64,000 nucleotides of DNA from Neorhodopirellula lusitana (GCF_900182915.1 NZ_FXUG01000007.1:248001-312000); one strand, 5' to 3'; positions 54,953 through 63,571 are shown, counted from the first letter of the stretch. The notes: generated by a model not told the origin, from the letters alone. Made by a program: numbers and translations.

Positions 54953-56349
54953 GCTGCGCGTCCTAGCTTGCGACGCGACTCAGCAGGGCTGGTCGACGGG
55001 TGCATCTCGGCTGACTCTGGCAAACGAGACGCCTCTGGTAAACGGGTCGACAACGCTTCGACGGCTCGAGCTAATGTCGTCATCGCATTGGTGACCGCGG
55101 GATCCAAGTTTGAATCGCCTGAACCAGGAAGACTGCGAGACTCTTGGCCATCACGTGCGAGTTTCAGCGTCTCACGATTTTGTTGATCCTGTTCGGCTTG
55201 CAGCGTCGCCAAAGTCGTCATCGCTTCGACATGTGTCATCAGCGTACGCCGATGTGTCTGCACTTCCTTGGCGGTGTCTTGCATCGCCCCCTTCCACTCC
55301 GCGGTCTGCTGACGAAGGGAGTCGCCTACGGTGGTGGCAGCGGAATCGAGTTGTCCGATGGTTTGTGCGATCCGATCAGCGTGGTGAGCGAGTGCGGGCT
55401 GCATCGTGGCTTGCAAAAGCTGCCGGAATTGCTCTGCGCCCTCGGTGTGCTGACTTCGCCACGCTTGCTGCGCCTCTTCGATCGTTGATTGCCACAAGGT
55501 GGCTTGAGTCGATAACGATTGAGCGATTGCGACTTCGATGCCGCGGCAAAGGTGCGTGATCAATTCGGTTTGATTGTCCGCAGGGTCGTCCGATGGCAAC
55601 GCGGTCGATACGAGCTTGCGAACTCGAGAATCAATTTCGCCGAGCAGCGTTTGCTGGCCTCTTTCAACTGGGAACTGCAAGAAGATGGCAACGACCGAAA
55701 GGACCAAGCCCAACGCGGTTGTATCGAACGCCACGTAGAGACCGCTCTTCAGTCGATCGACGGCGGCGGTTCCGTCGGTGAAATCGAGGCCGCCCAGTGT
55801 TTGAGTAATGCCGATCACGGTCCCAAGGAACCCGAGCATGGGAATCGCCCAAACGATGATGCGGATCAGGCCGAGCGAATCGTGGGCGTCGTCAGCGTCT
55901 CGGATGGAGAGCTCACGCAGATCTTCCGGCAGATCGCCGGTGGTGGTGCGGTGGGATTGGCGAGTGAGCACCTCATCGAGCCGACGCACGAGTTGGTTGT
56001 TGCGGGTTGACGCGGGCAACTCGGCAAGCATGGATTGCCAGGTACGCGCCATCAGTCCGGCATCGTTTTGAGCCTGCCAAGCTTCGGAAGGTGACGCCGC
56101 ACCATCGATCGCAGCCGGCAACAAGTCTTCGTCACGTAATAGACGCAGACCGCTTTGTTGCTTTGCGATTCCGATCGCTTTGAAAGCGAGAATCCCACCA
56201 GCGATGCAAAACAGGGTTGTGGCCGCGACAGCGACCGGGTGGCCCAAGAAGTACCGGTTCAGCGATGCCAAGTTGGCAACATGAACGAACGCGTAAAAGA
56301 CAACGGTGGCGATTAAACCGGCGGCCACCGGAATTAGTTTGCGAGTCAT
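54949..56349 (-). CDS. MotA/TolQ/ExbB proton-channel family protein
   Basis: A 466-residue protein, first gene of the three-gene operon. Helices at about 4-26 and 36-60, then the family core: IRIIVWAIPMLGFLGTVIGITQTLGGLDFTD at about 163-193 and GLYVAFDTTALGLVLSVVAIFLQFPVERGQQTLLGEID at about 208-245. The conserved Pro, GTVxGI and the TALGL helix are those of TolQ/ExbB/MotA. Residues about 260-440 form a long cytoplasmic helical tail (QLLQATMQPALAHHADRIAQTIGQLDSAATTVGDSLRQQT), longer than in TolQ. With its two ExbD-like partners it probably forms an ion-driven stator complex. The process it drives is unknown; the long tail recalls ZorA, but no other Zorya gene is present. Confidence 0.88.
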   Translation of the reverse strand: MTRKLIPVAAGLIATVVFYAFVHVANLASLNRYFLGHPVAVAATTLFCIAGGILAFKAIGIAKQQSGLRLLRDEDLLPAAIDGAASPSEAWQAQNDAGLMARTWQSMLAELPASTRNNQLVRRLDEVLTRQSHRTTTGDLPEDLRELSIRDADDAHDSLGLIRIIVWAIPMLGFLGTVIGITQTLGGLDFTDGTAAVDRLKSGLYVAFDTTALGLVLSVVAIFLQFPVERGQQTLLGEIDSRVRKLVSTALPSDDPADNQTELITHLCRGIEVAIAQSLSTQATLWQSTIEEAQQAWRSQHTEGAEQFRQLLQATMQPALAHHADRIAQTIGQLDSAATTVGDSLRQQTAEWKGAMQDTAKEVQTHRRTLMTHVEAMTTLATLQAEQDQQNRETLKLARDGQESRSLPGSGDSNLDPAVTNAMTTLARAVEALSTRLPEASRLPESAEMHPSTSPAESRRKLGRAA

Positions 56350-57127
56350 GTGGACTCCATTTAACGATCAGTTGGCGGGGGAGGTCGTTTGCAACAGCGA
56401 CGGGTCAGTGGGTTGTCGTGTTCGCTGGTACGGGTTCGTGCGAGCCACCCAGGGATGTTTTGAGCAAACAGTTGACTGAGCAAGTGTGTGTGAACGCACC
56501 GCTAGACCCGCCTTTACTAGATCGACCGGCGCAACCGGAATACATGATTCAATCGCGCCATTTTAACGGCATTCTTTCAGGGCATTTCTGGGGCCCTGAG
56601 TGTCCTTGGAACCCCCATATCCGGCCCGTGTCCGGTGGCTGGGAATCCGACCGCGGCCCTCTGGGAGTGCGATCGGCAAGACAGATTGCGTTCGCTTTAG
56701 TGGTGGTTTTCGGATCCACCTCGCGAAGGAGGGCGGAAATAGCCTAAAACGTAAGCATCGCAACGTGCGAGCTTGAGGAGACCAATTGATGACGGGACTA
56801 TCAGATCCGCCTGGCTTGCGGGGCTTTTGAATTATTGAGCCGCAAAGCGCTAGCTGCGGGTGACGTTGCTAGATACCGGCGGCTAGCTCCTTGCCGCTCA
56901 CACGAAGAGTGATGAACTGGCAGCGTGTCGTCCGGACAGATCCCAATATTAGAATTCATCCAAACTCCAGCGGTTTACCGCTGGAAGATTTCGAGGTAGC
57001 CGGAGTCACCAGACTTCGGGACTCAACCGCCAATCGACTGACACTCTGGCGAGTCCATCTACGGCGATTTCCCCTAAGTTTTCAGCTCAACCTCCCACTA
57101 AGCCGTTTTCCAGCCAAGGCCCGAAAC
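56350..57127. other. Divergent intergenic region with repeats
   Basis: 778 bp between the channel operon (minus) and a secreted-protein gene (plus). The first 450 bp are featureless and probably include the operon promoter. The rest holds the composite repeat at 56836-57064. Confidence 0.6.
56836..57064. repeat. Composite repeat: A pair followed by B pair
   Basis: Repeat A forward 56836-56861 and inverted 56875-56901; a perfect palindrome CCAGCGGTTTACCGCTGG at 56967-56984; repeat B forward 56996-57020 and inverted 57042-57064. Here A and B pairs are side by side instead of nested. It ends 63 bp before the next start codon, so it may affect that gene's leader. Confidence 0.82.
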
Positions 57128-57763
57128 ATGATCCCCGGCATGCCCCCCGAATTCACCATCAACGCCTCGATTCGCTTGAAAACGCTCCGCCGGCTCGCGA
57201 GCTCGATGCTGATTTTGGCGTTGGGATTTGTGGCGGGCGACTTGTGGCCGGTGACGCCCAGTTCGCCGGTGGCGGCTCAGACTCCTTCGCGTCCACCGAT
57301 CGCGGGCTCCAACGGCTTCACCCGACAACCTGGTGGCTTCGAGCCAGAAGTCCCGACGGAAAACAGCCCAAACCACGAAAAGCCCGCTCAGGAATATCCA
57401 GCACAAAACCGCAATCCCCTGATGCAGGCCATTCGGCCTGAACCGCAATCGCCGCCCATGGACTCGGCCGCATCCGCTCCGTTGGGGGGCAAAGTCACGG
57501 TGATCGAGTCTAGGGATGGGCGAGACGTTGCCGGATCAGGCGATTTAATCGGATTCTCTCACGTTGACGGTTCGGGAACTCTGGTAATTACGCTGGTTGA
57601 TACGCAAAAGTTGTGGATGGCCGTGTATCATGTAGGCAATAGCGGCGAAATCCGGCTCGCGAGTAGCCGGGCAATCGACGCGGACTTTACATTGCAATTC
57701 AACGCCACTTCGCCGATGCCGGACGAAATCCGACGTCTGCAAGGGCTTCCACCTCGCCAATAA
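57128..57763 (+). CDS. Secreted or membrane-anchored protein of unknown function
   Basis: A 211-residue protein; family not recognised. ATG 57128 is taken because upstream sequence is repeat DNA. A signal anchor lies at about 19-38 (RRLASSMLILALGFVAGDLW), followed by a Pro/Gln/Asn-rich disordered segment (about 45-115). A small conserved-looking C-terminal domain has GGKVTVIESRDGRDVAGSGDLIGFSHVDGSGTLVITLVDTQKLWMAVYHVG, rich in beta strands. The last residues are RRLQGLPPRQ. It lies 74 bp before the HTH-TM gene, on the same strand, so the two may be cotranscribed. Confidence 0.78.
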   Translation: MIPGMPPEFTINASIRLKTLRRLASSMLILALGFVAGDLWPVTPSSPVAAQTPSRPPIAGSNGFTRQPGGFEPEVPTENSPNHEKPAQEYPAQNRNPLMQAIRPEPQSPPMDSAASAPLGGKVTVIESRDGRDVAGSGDLIGFSHVDGSGTLVITLVDTQKLWMAVYHVGNSGEIRLASSRAIDADFTLQFNATSPMPDEIRRLQGLPPRQ

Positions 57764-57837
57764 CCGCTGCCGCCTAGTTGGCCAGCGAAAAACGCGGGGC
57801 GAAGTATCAAGTCACTTTTCCAACATTTCGCGTTGCC

Positions 57838-59595
57838 ATGGCCACCTATCTATCTCTCGAAGAAGCCGCCAAAAAGCTCGGCATTCCTACTGAAAAACTG
57901 ATCGACCTGAGAAGCCAGGGCCAGGTCCGCGGCTTCCGGGACGGTTCGAGCTGGAAGTTCCCCGAGAACGAAATCGATCGTCTTGCCGAAGAACTGCCCA
58001 ACCTGTCGGGCCTCGGCTCAGGCATCCTGGCGGCGGATTCCGGCGGCTCGGGAATCGGCACCGTGATCGGTGGCGACGACAGTGCCCTATCGCTCGGCGA
58101 ACCCATTTCGGGCGAAGACGGCAGCGGATCAAGCCTGGAACTGGGCCTAGAAATTTCGCAAGGCGACAGCGGCAGTGGCAGCGACGTGAATCTTGTCGCC
58201 GGTGGTTCAGGAATTGGTTCGAGCATCGGCTCGATCGCTTCTGAATCTCCCTCCAGCGCCAGCGAGATCCTGGACCTGGACGCCATCCAATTGTCCGACA
58301 GCGCGGTCCTGCACGATAGCGGCGATTTGAAGCTCGATGACAGCGGTTCCGGTAGCAGCCCGAGCGGCGACGCAGGCGATGACAGCGACGAATTCAATCT
58401 TGGCAGCTCACTGGACCTAATGGGTGGATCGGCTGATCTGTCCCTAAGCGAGCCAAAGCCTCAACCCGGCCCCAGCGAAGCCAGCCTCAGCGGCTTGGAC
58501 ATCGATCTGTCCTCGTCAGGCTCGGCTGATTCCGGCGATTTGCTTTCCGGCGAAAGCTCCGAAGAGCTGAACCTGGGCGACGACAACAAAGCTTCCAGCA
58601 GCCTAGAGATGCTGGACGACCTGGACTTGAGTGACAGTGCGAGTTCGATCGCATCGGGTCCTGGCGCGGTCAGCGGTGACGTACTTAGCGAACTGGACCT
58701 ACTCGCCGGTGAATCGATTGGCAGCGGATTGCTGTCCGGCGACAGTGAAAACTTGATCGGCAGCTCGCTGCTTGGCAAAGACGACGGCGGCTCGGGAGTC
58801 GATGATGCACTTGCCGATGACGACGACCTGATCATTGCGGATGACGACGACGACTTGGTCGTCAGCAGCATGGGCAGCGATATTTCAATTGCCGGTGACA
58901 GCGGCATCAATCTAATGAGCCCATCGGACAGTGGACTTTCCCTGGAAAGTGAACCACTCGACTTGGCCGGCAGTAGCATTTCCGCCCTGGACCTCGGCGC
59001 GGAACTTTCCGAAGGCTCCGGCTCCGGAAGCGGTTCGGGCAGCGGTTTTGAAAGCGGCCTAATCGCGGACGACGGCGGCTCGGCAGTCGACTTCCAAGCC
59101 GACGAAGAATTCCAGCTATCACCTTCAGGCATCCAGCTTGAAGCGTCGGACGATTCTGCTTCCCAGGTCATCGACATTGAAGACTCCGAGTCAGTGGACG
59201 CGGATGTCGATTTCGCGGACGCATCTTTTGAGGGCGACGGCGCTTTCGACGACCAAGTTGCCTTTGACGAAGTTCCAGCAGCCGACGGCGGCTTCGACGA
59301 TGGCATGGGCGATGTGGTCGAAGCTGATGAAGCGATGGAAATCAGCGAACACGAAGAAGTCGAAGTCGACACCATGTCGGCGGGCGAACCCGGCTCGATC
59401 GGTGCCCCGGTTGCCTACGAAATCCCGTTCACTCTGCTTCAAACAGTCGGGCTGTTGTTGATCCTGGTCATCATGAGCCTGGGCGGCATGCTCATGACCG
59501 ATTTGGTCCGAAACATGTGGAGCTACTCCGAGCTTTCCGCTCCCGTCAGCTCGCTAACGGACATGCTGATCGACGTTGCCGGTTGGGGTAGGTAG
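57838..59595 (+). CDS. Membrane-anchored excisionase-type HTH protein with long acidic disordered region
   Basis: A 585-residue protein starting at ATG 57838. Residues 1-52 are a MerR/excisionase-like helix-turn-helix (HTH_17): YLSLEEAAKKLGIPTEKLIDLRSQGQVRGFRDGSSWKFPENEIDRL. Residues about 55-520 are an extraordinary Ser/Gly/Asp/Leu-rich acidic sequence with recurring GSGIG, LDLSDS, SGSGSG and DDDDL words and very few basic residues. At about 531-557 there is one strong transmembrane helix (FTLLQTVGLLLILVIMSLGGMLM), then a short amphipathic tail. A DNA-binding-type fold tethered to the membrane by a roughly 460-residue acidic linker is unusual. In this phylum the HTH_17 module may instead bind protein or peptide. 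Function unknown. Confidence 0.85.
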   Translation: MATYLSLEEAAKKLGIPTEKLIDLRSQGQVRGFRDGSSWKFPENEIDRLAEELPNLSGLGSGILAADSGGSGIGTVIGGDDSALSLGEPISGEDGSGSSLELGLEISQGDSGSGSDVNLVAGGSGIGSSIGSIASESPSSASEILDLDAIQLSDSAVLHDSGDLKLDDSGSGSSPSGDAGDDSDEFNLGSSLDLMGGSADLSLSEPKPQPGPSEASLSGLDIDLSSSGSADSGDLLSGESSEELNLGDDNKASSSLEMLDDLDLSDSASSIASGPGAVSGDVLSELDLLAGESIGSGLLSGDSENLIGSSLLGKDDGGSGVDDALADDDDLIIADDDDDLVVSSMGSDISIAGDSGINLMSPSDSGLSLESEPLDLAGSSISALDLGAELSEGSGSGSGSGSGFESGLIADDGGSAVDFQADEEFQLSPSGIQLEASDDSASQVIDIEDSESVDADVDFADASFEGDGAFDDQVAFDEVPAADGGFDDGMGDVVEADEAMEISEHEEVEVDTMSAGEPGSIGAPVAYEIPFTLLQTVGLLLILVIMSLGGMLMTDLVRNMWSYSELSAPVSSLTDMLIDVAGWGR

Positions 59596-59612
59596 CACTC
59601 GACAAGATCATT

Positions 59613-59637
59613 CGATCGCTCGATGTTCGAGCGATTT
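59613..59637. terminator. Bidirectional terminator-like hairpin between convergent genes
   Basis: ATCGCTCG and CGAGCGAT arms around ATGTT at 59615-59635, followed by TTCTAT on the plus strand. It fills the 42-bp gap between the stop codons of the HTH-TM gene and the receiver-like gene, so it may stop transcription from both sides. The T-tract is weak. Confidence 0.6.
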
Positions 59638-60264
59638 CTATAGCGTGACCCAACCAGGTCGGTTGGGGCGTGAGCCTCGTTTGCGATGACTCGTTTGCAA
59701 GGCTGGCATCCACAAAAGTGGCTCAGCGACGGCCAAAAGCGCGGACGGGTCGATCGGCTTGAACAGACAAGGTGTCGACGCCGAAGCCTCTTCAACCTTC
59801 TTTTCCAGCCCCGCCCATTTCGCATCCGCGATCAAGATGGCGGGCACCTCGGGATGCGACTGCCGCACCAACTCAAGCGTTTGCAGGACATCCATCGGTT
59901 GATCGCCCACATCCCACACGATCAAATCGATCTGTTCGGTGTGCGGCAAACCGGTCGGTGCCCCCCCAGTCTGCGCTGGCACGCCTTGGGCCGGTTCGTC
60001 CAAACGAATCGCGGTACCTTCGGCCTCGTCGACCATGTCGATCAGATCATCCGCCAGCTTTTGGATATCAGCATTGCTGTCGCCGTCCGACTCCGAGATC
60101 CCAAACGCCTTGCGGACGGCTTCTGGGGTTCGAGCACAAACGCATTGCATCCCGGCTTGATGCAGCACACCTGCGGTCGCCAGTAGCGAAAGCGGCTTGG
60201 AATCGGCTACGACGACGGTCGCGTTGTTCTTGAAAACCTGGTTCGACGTTACGTTTGGCTTCAT
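59638..60264 (-). CDS. Receiver-domain-like protein with internal insertion
   Basis: A 208-residue protein started at ATG 60264; the frame is open upstream to 60519 but that part looks non-coding and overlaps the divergent SDR gene's leader. The CheY-like pattern is visible: TVVVADSKPLSLLATAGVLHQAG (single acidic Asp21 where two are usual), the phospho-acceptor-type Asp118 in IDLIVWDVGDQPM, and Lys169 in CLFKPIDPSALL. Between the first helix and the acceptor strand an extra acidic/Gln-rich segment of about 50 residues is inserted (about 57-110). No output domain. It could be a degenerate or non-phosphorylated receiver. Its neighbour, the HTH-TM gene, ends 42 bp away on the other strand. Confidence 0.72.
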   Translation of the reverse strand: MKPNVTSNQVFKNNATVVVADSKPLSLLATAGVLHQAGMQCVCARTPEAVRKAFGISESDGDSNADIQKLADDLIDMVDEAEGTAIRLDEPAQGVPAQTGGAPTGLPHTEQIDLIVWDVGDQPMDVLQTLELVRQSHPEVPAILIADAKWAGLEKKVEEASASTPCLFKPIDPSALLAVAEPLLWMPALQTSHRKRGSRPNRPGWVTL

Positions 60265-60555
60265 CACACAGCTCAATGGTGGTAGACATGGATCCGACGA
60301 CTTCAATGCGACAGTCGCTTGGATAAACGCCCATATCAAACTGAACGAGTGAGGGGCAAGATCCAATTGATTCGGAAGTGGAAGTCCCGCCGGATCGCCG
60401 CCCCGCCACCGTGCTCGATTCCCAACAATCACTTGCGGTAGAATGTCTGCACCGCACGCCATGGTCGAGAACTGGATTAGCGTCTGGAACGTGAATTGGC
60501 CGCCGCGACTGTCCCCCACACGAATCCCACCTGTTTCCAGCGAGTCCCCACAGCG

Positions 60556-61407
60556 ATGCCATCAACCCAGGACCCCGCCCGCAGCCTCGCCGGCAAGCGT
60601 GCTCTCATCTCCGGTAGTTCCCAAGGAATCGGCAGCGGGATCGCGATTGAACTGGCGAAAGCGGGGGCAGACGTCACGATCAACTTCCCTTCTGAATCCA
60701 ATCCGAAGGATTGTGAATTAGCCGATCAGGTCGTCTCGGAATGCGTCGCACACGGCGTGCAGGCTCAGGCAATCGCGGCGGACATGGGCCGGCAATCCGA
60801 GGTTGAGCGATTGGTCAAGGAAGCGACCGCGACGATGGGTGGACTCGATATCGTCGTTTCCAATGCCGCCTATAGCGACCGCCACTTGATGCTGGAGTCT
60901 GATTTAGACGAATTTCGAAAAACCATCGACGTCACCATGTGGGGTGCATTCCACTTGCTCCGCTGCGGGGCCCAACAAATGGTGGACGCGGGCCAGGGCG
61001 GAAGCGTGGTGATGATCAGCAGCCCAATGGCTCACATCCCGATGCCAGGCGCGATGGCGTACAACATGTCCAAGGCAGCCATCGATCAGATGGCTCGTAC
61101 TGCCGCGACGGAATTGGCGGGTCACCGCATTCGAGTCAACATTGTCCATCCGGGTTGGATCGACACGCCCGGAGAACGCAAGTTCTTCAGCGAAGAATCC
61201 TTGGCTGCCGAAGCCGCCAAGCTTCCTTGGGGGCGACTGGGCCGGTCTGATGAAATCGGCCGCGGCGTAGTCTTCTTGTGTGACCCGGCCAGTCAATACA
61301 TCACGGGCACAACGCTGACAATCGACGGTGGCATCCAACTACCCTGGCGAGACATGTACCGCGTCGACGAAGCAAACAAGGCCGCTAGAAAAGACACAAC
61401 CGCCTAG
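60556..61407 (+). CDS. Short-chain dehydrogenase/reductase
   Basis: A 283-residue NAD(P)-dependent oxidoreductase. ATG 60556 is preferred; a GTG/ATG-like start at 60496 would only add unconserved residues. Classical SDR motifs: cofactor loop ALISGSSQGIGSGIAIELAKAG at about 14-35, IVVSNAAYSD (NAG-type) at about 104-113, catalytic Ser in SVVMISSPMAHIP, Tyr-x3-Lys in AYNMSKAAIDQMA near residue 173, and the C-terminal GWIDTPGERKF and YITGTTLTIDGGIQLPW. It resembles glucose 1-dehydrogenase/3-oxoacyl-ACP reductase-type enzymes, but the substrate cannot be told. Alone by spacing. Confidence 0.92.
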   Translation: MPSTQDPARSLAGKRALISGSSQGIGSGIAIELAKAGADVTINFPSESNPKDCELADQVVSECVAHGVQAQAIAADMGRQSEVERLVKEATATMGGLDIVVSNAAYSDRHLMLESDLDEFRKTIDVTMWGAFHLLRCGAQQMVDAGQGGSVVMISSPMAHIPMPGAMAYNMSKAAIDQMARTAATELAGHRIRVNIVHPGWIDTPGERKFFSEESLAAEAAKLPWGRLGRSDEIGRGVVFLCDPASQYITGTTLTIDGGIQLPWRDMYRVDEANKAARKDTTA

Positions 61408-61420
61408 CTCAACTTGCCTA

Positions 61421-61502
61421 GTAGCCGATGTCGCCAGACTTCGGGAACCTTCGCTCTAGCTCAGATCGATCCCGATTCCGGCTTCCTTGAACTCTGGCGA
61501 GT
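61421..61502. repeat. Inverted pair of repeat B between convergent genes
   Basis: Forward arm GTAGCCGATGTCGCCAGACT at 61421 and inverted arm CTTGAACTCTGGCGAGTTGC near 61485-61502, in the gap between the SDR and sulfatase stops. Confidence 0.75.
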
Positions 61503-61568
61503 TGCTGATTGGACCCACATGCATTGTTACGCCGAAGGCGTTGTAGGCCATTAGTCGGCCGCCCTTTT

Positions 61569-61594
61569 CCGCAGGTGCGCTATGCGACCTGCGG
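61569..61594. repeat. CCGCAGGT hairpin between convergent genes
   Basis: CCGCAGGT and ACCTGCGG arms with extra GC pairing around TAT, about 100 bp from the sulfatase stop. No T-tract; may be a dispersed hairpin or a weak terminator. Confidence 0.5.
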
Positions 61595-61690
61595 CTAATA
61601 TCTGCCGATCCCTTCCGGGATGCGGGTGGACTTGTGGGTAAACAACAGCTCAGGCGAGTTCAGCTGCGAATCTGAGTTCGGGACAATTCA

Positions 61691-63175
61691 CTACTGCTGG
61701 TAGTCCGGCTTCCAAGGTTCATTTCCGTCGCGAGGCTGCAGGAACTTTGCATCCACGGACTGATACCAGTCGTGCAGTTTCTTTCGCATCTCGCCCACCA
61801 TTTCCGGCATCGATTCAGAGAGATCATTTTTCTCGCCCAAATCGGCTTCCAAATCGTAAAGATGAACGCGGCCATCTTCATAGCGTTCGAACAACTTGTA
61901 CTTCCCAACACGGATTGCACCGCCAGGGATACCACCTTGATTGCTGTAATGCGGGTAGTGCCAAAACAACGCTTCACGATCGAGTGATTCGCCTTCCAAC
62001 GCGGGGCGGATATCGACCCCGTCAATCTCATGATCCACATCGCCACCGGCAGCGGCAACGAGAGTTGGAAATAGGTCGATCGAACAAATCGGCGTCGATG
62101 ATTCGGAACCGGCTTGAGTTACACCAGGGTAACGAACAATCCATGGCTCGCGAACACCGCCTTCATAAACCCAACCCTTCCCACCACGAAGCGGCAGGTT
62201 ACTGGTTGGCAATCCTTCAGATGTTGACAGGCCCCCGTTGTCAGAGGTGAAGATCACGATCGTTTCGTCTTCGACACCGGAATCCTTCAGCTGCTGCAAC
62301 ACCTTCCCAACCGCCTCATCCATCGCCTCGACCATGGCCGCGTACACGGGTTTGTTTTGTAGAATCCGCACCTTGCGATCACCACGCAAGAACACTTGTT
62401 CTTCGTCAGCGAACTCAGGACCGGAAATGGACTTTGCCTTTTCCTTGTACTTGGCGATCAAGTCAGGCCGACCCATCATTGGGTTGTGAACGGAGTAGAA
62501 CGCCAGGTAGGCGAAGAACGGTTGGTCTTTGTTGGTATCGATGAACGAAGCGGTCTCGCGTGCTAAACGATCCGGCAAGTGATCGCCATCGGGGCTCTCA
62601 ACTTTAATTTGTGGATTCTCAAACGGTGCAAAATACCGTTTGCCAGTGTAGGGACCACCAGCACTGTGACCGCCAATGTTGACATCGAACCCTTGGTTCT
62701 GGGGATAAAACTCTTCGGTCTCACCCAGGTGCCACTTGCCGGCGAAAAACGTGGCGTAGCCTTTGTCCTTCAGTGCTTCGGCAACCGTGACCTCTTCCAA
62801 AGGCATGTTGTTGTGCAGCGGAGCGGGATTGAAAGTAGCAGGCCGTCGACCAGAGAAGAAGTTGGTCGCCTGCACGCGAGTCGGATACTTGCCGGTCATC
62901 AGGCTGTAGCGAGTCGGCGAGCAGACCGGGTTCGCCGCATAACCATCGGTGAACCGCATCCCCGATTTGGATAGCCGATCGATGTTAGGTGTTTCGTAAA
63001 AGCAGTCAGGGTTGTTAGCACCGACGTCCATGTAGCCCAAATCATCGACAACAAAGACAACCACATTGGGCGGTCGGTCCGCTGCGGAAAGACTCCTGGG
63101 TATCAGCACGCAAGATACCAAGAGGCCTAACGCGATGACGCTAGGAAACGATGGCCGGAAGGCAGACTTTTTCAT
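61691..63175 (-). CDS. Secreted formylglycine-dependent sulfatase (family S1)
   Basis: A 494-residue protein starting at ATG 63175; the frame continues upstream to 63277 but only from here does a normal signal peptide appear (MKKSAFRPSFPSVIALGLLV, cleavage about residue 31). The metal-binding FVVDDLGYMDVG is at 41-52. The sulfatase signature CSPTRYSLMTGKYPTR has Cys85, which is converted to formylglycine, and Arg89. FFAGKWHLGE and the IVIFTSDNGGLSTS segment give the second half of the active site. Such enzymes remove sulfate esters from marine polysaccharides in the periplasm or outside the cell. The exact S1 subfamily and substrate cannot be assigned by eye. No carbohydrate-degrading neighbours are adjacent. 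Confidence 0.95.
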   Translation of the reverse strand: MKKSAFRPSFPSVIALGLLVSCVLIPRSLSAADRPPNVVVFVVDDLGYMDVGANNPDCFYETPNIDRLSKSGMRFTDGYAANPVCSPTRYSLMTGKYPTRVQATNFFSGRRPATFNPAPLHNNMPLEEVTVAEALKDKGYATFFAGKWHLGETEEFYPQNQGFDVNIGGHSAGGPYTGKRYFAPFENPQIKVESPDGDHLPDRLARETASFIDTNKDQPFFAYLAFYSVHNPMMGRPDLIAKYKEKAKSISGPEFADEEQVFLRGDRKVRILQNKPVYAAMVEAMDEAVGKVLQQLKDSGVEDETIVIFTSDNGGLSTSEGLPTSNLPLRGGKGWVYEGGVREPWIVRYPGVTQAGSESSTPICSIDLFPTLVAAAGGDVDHEIDGVDIRPALEGESLDREALFWHYPHYSNQGGIPGGAIRVGKYKLFERYEDGRVHLYDLEADLGEKNDLSESMPEMVGEMRKKLHDWYQSVDAKFLQPRDGNEPWKPDYQQ

Positions 63176-63497
63176 ATTGAATCGGTTGGAAGCGAGAGCG
63201 AGAAGCGGGACTGATGCCCTTAATAACATAGTCGAACCAACTGAAAGATGACAACGCGATGGCGGTCCGTCTGGCATCCCTTAGTAGCCTCTACAGCAAT
63301 CTTCAACACCTAAAGAATCAAGCAGATCTCAGCCTCCCACATCAACCCGCAACTCAGCACTCACCCCGCAAGTTAGTGATTGCGGTTTCGTCAGTCTCGC
63401 ACTTAACTGCCTGATGAAAATCGCATAGCAAGGCAGCAGAGACGCTCCGTGGTATCGTCCGCCCGCTAGAATCGTTGCGCTGCCTGACGCCTTTAGC

Positions 63498-63540
63498 GGA
63501 ACGGCACAGGGCCAGTGCCTTCTACGATCGAAAATCAACA
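63498..63540 (-). repeat. Dispersed element, inverted copy of 22451-22493
   Basis: Reverse complement reads TTGATTTTCGATCGTAGAAG then GCACTGGCCCTGTGCCG, matching the 22451 copy at most positions. Confidence 0.6.
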
Positions 63541-63571
63541 GGCTGCTAACCGACTTAGGTGCTTTGCTCAA

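Noticed and set aside
51816-56349. Zorya defence system
   Set aside because: The channel protein has a long tail like ZorA, but ZorC/ZorD (helicase) or ZorE genes are not adjacent, and there are two ExbD-like proteins instead of one ZorB.
56350-56747. Plus-strand continuation of a frame upstream of the secreted-protein gene
   Set aside because: It begins inside the antisense of the channel gene and has no protein-like features.
58461-59375. 304-residue minus-strand Ser-rich frame
   Set aside because: It is the complement of the repetitive Ser/Gly/Asp codons of the HTH-TM gene and mirrors their composition.
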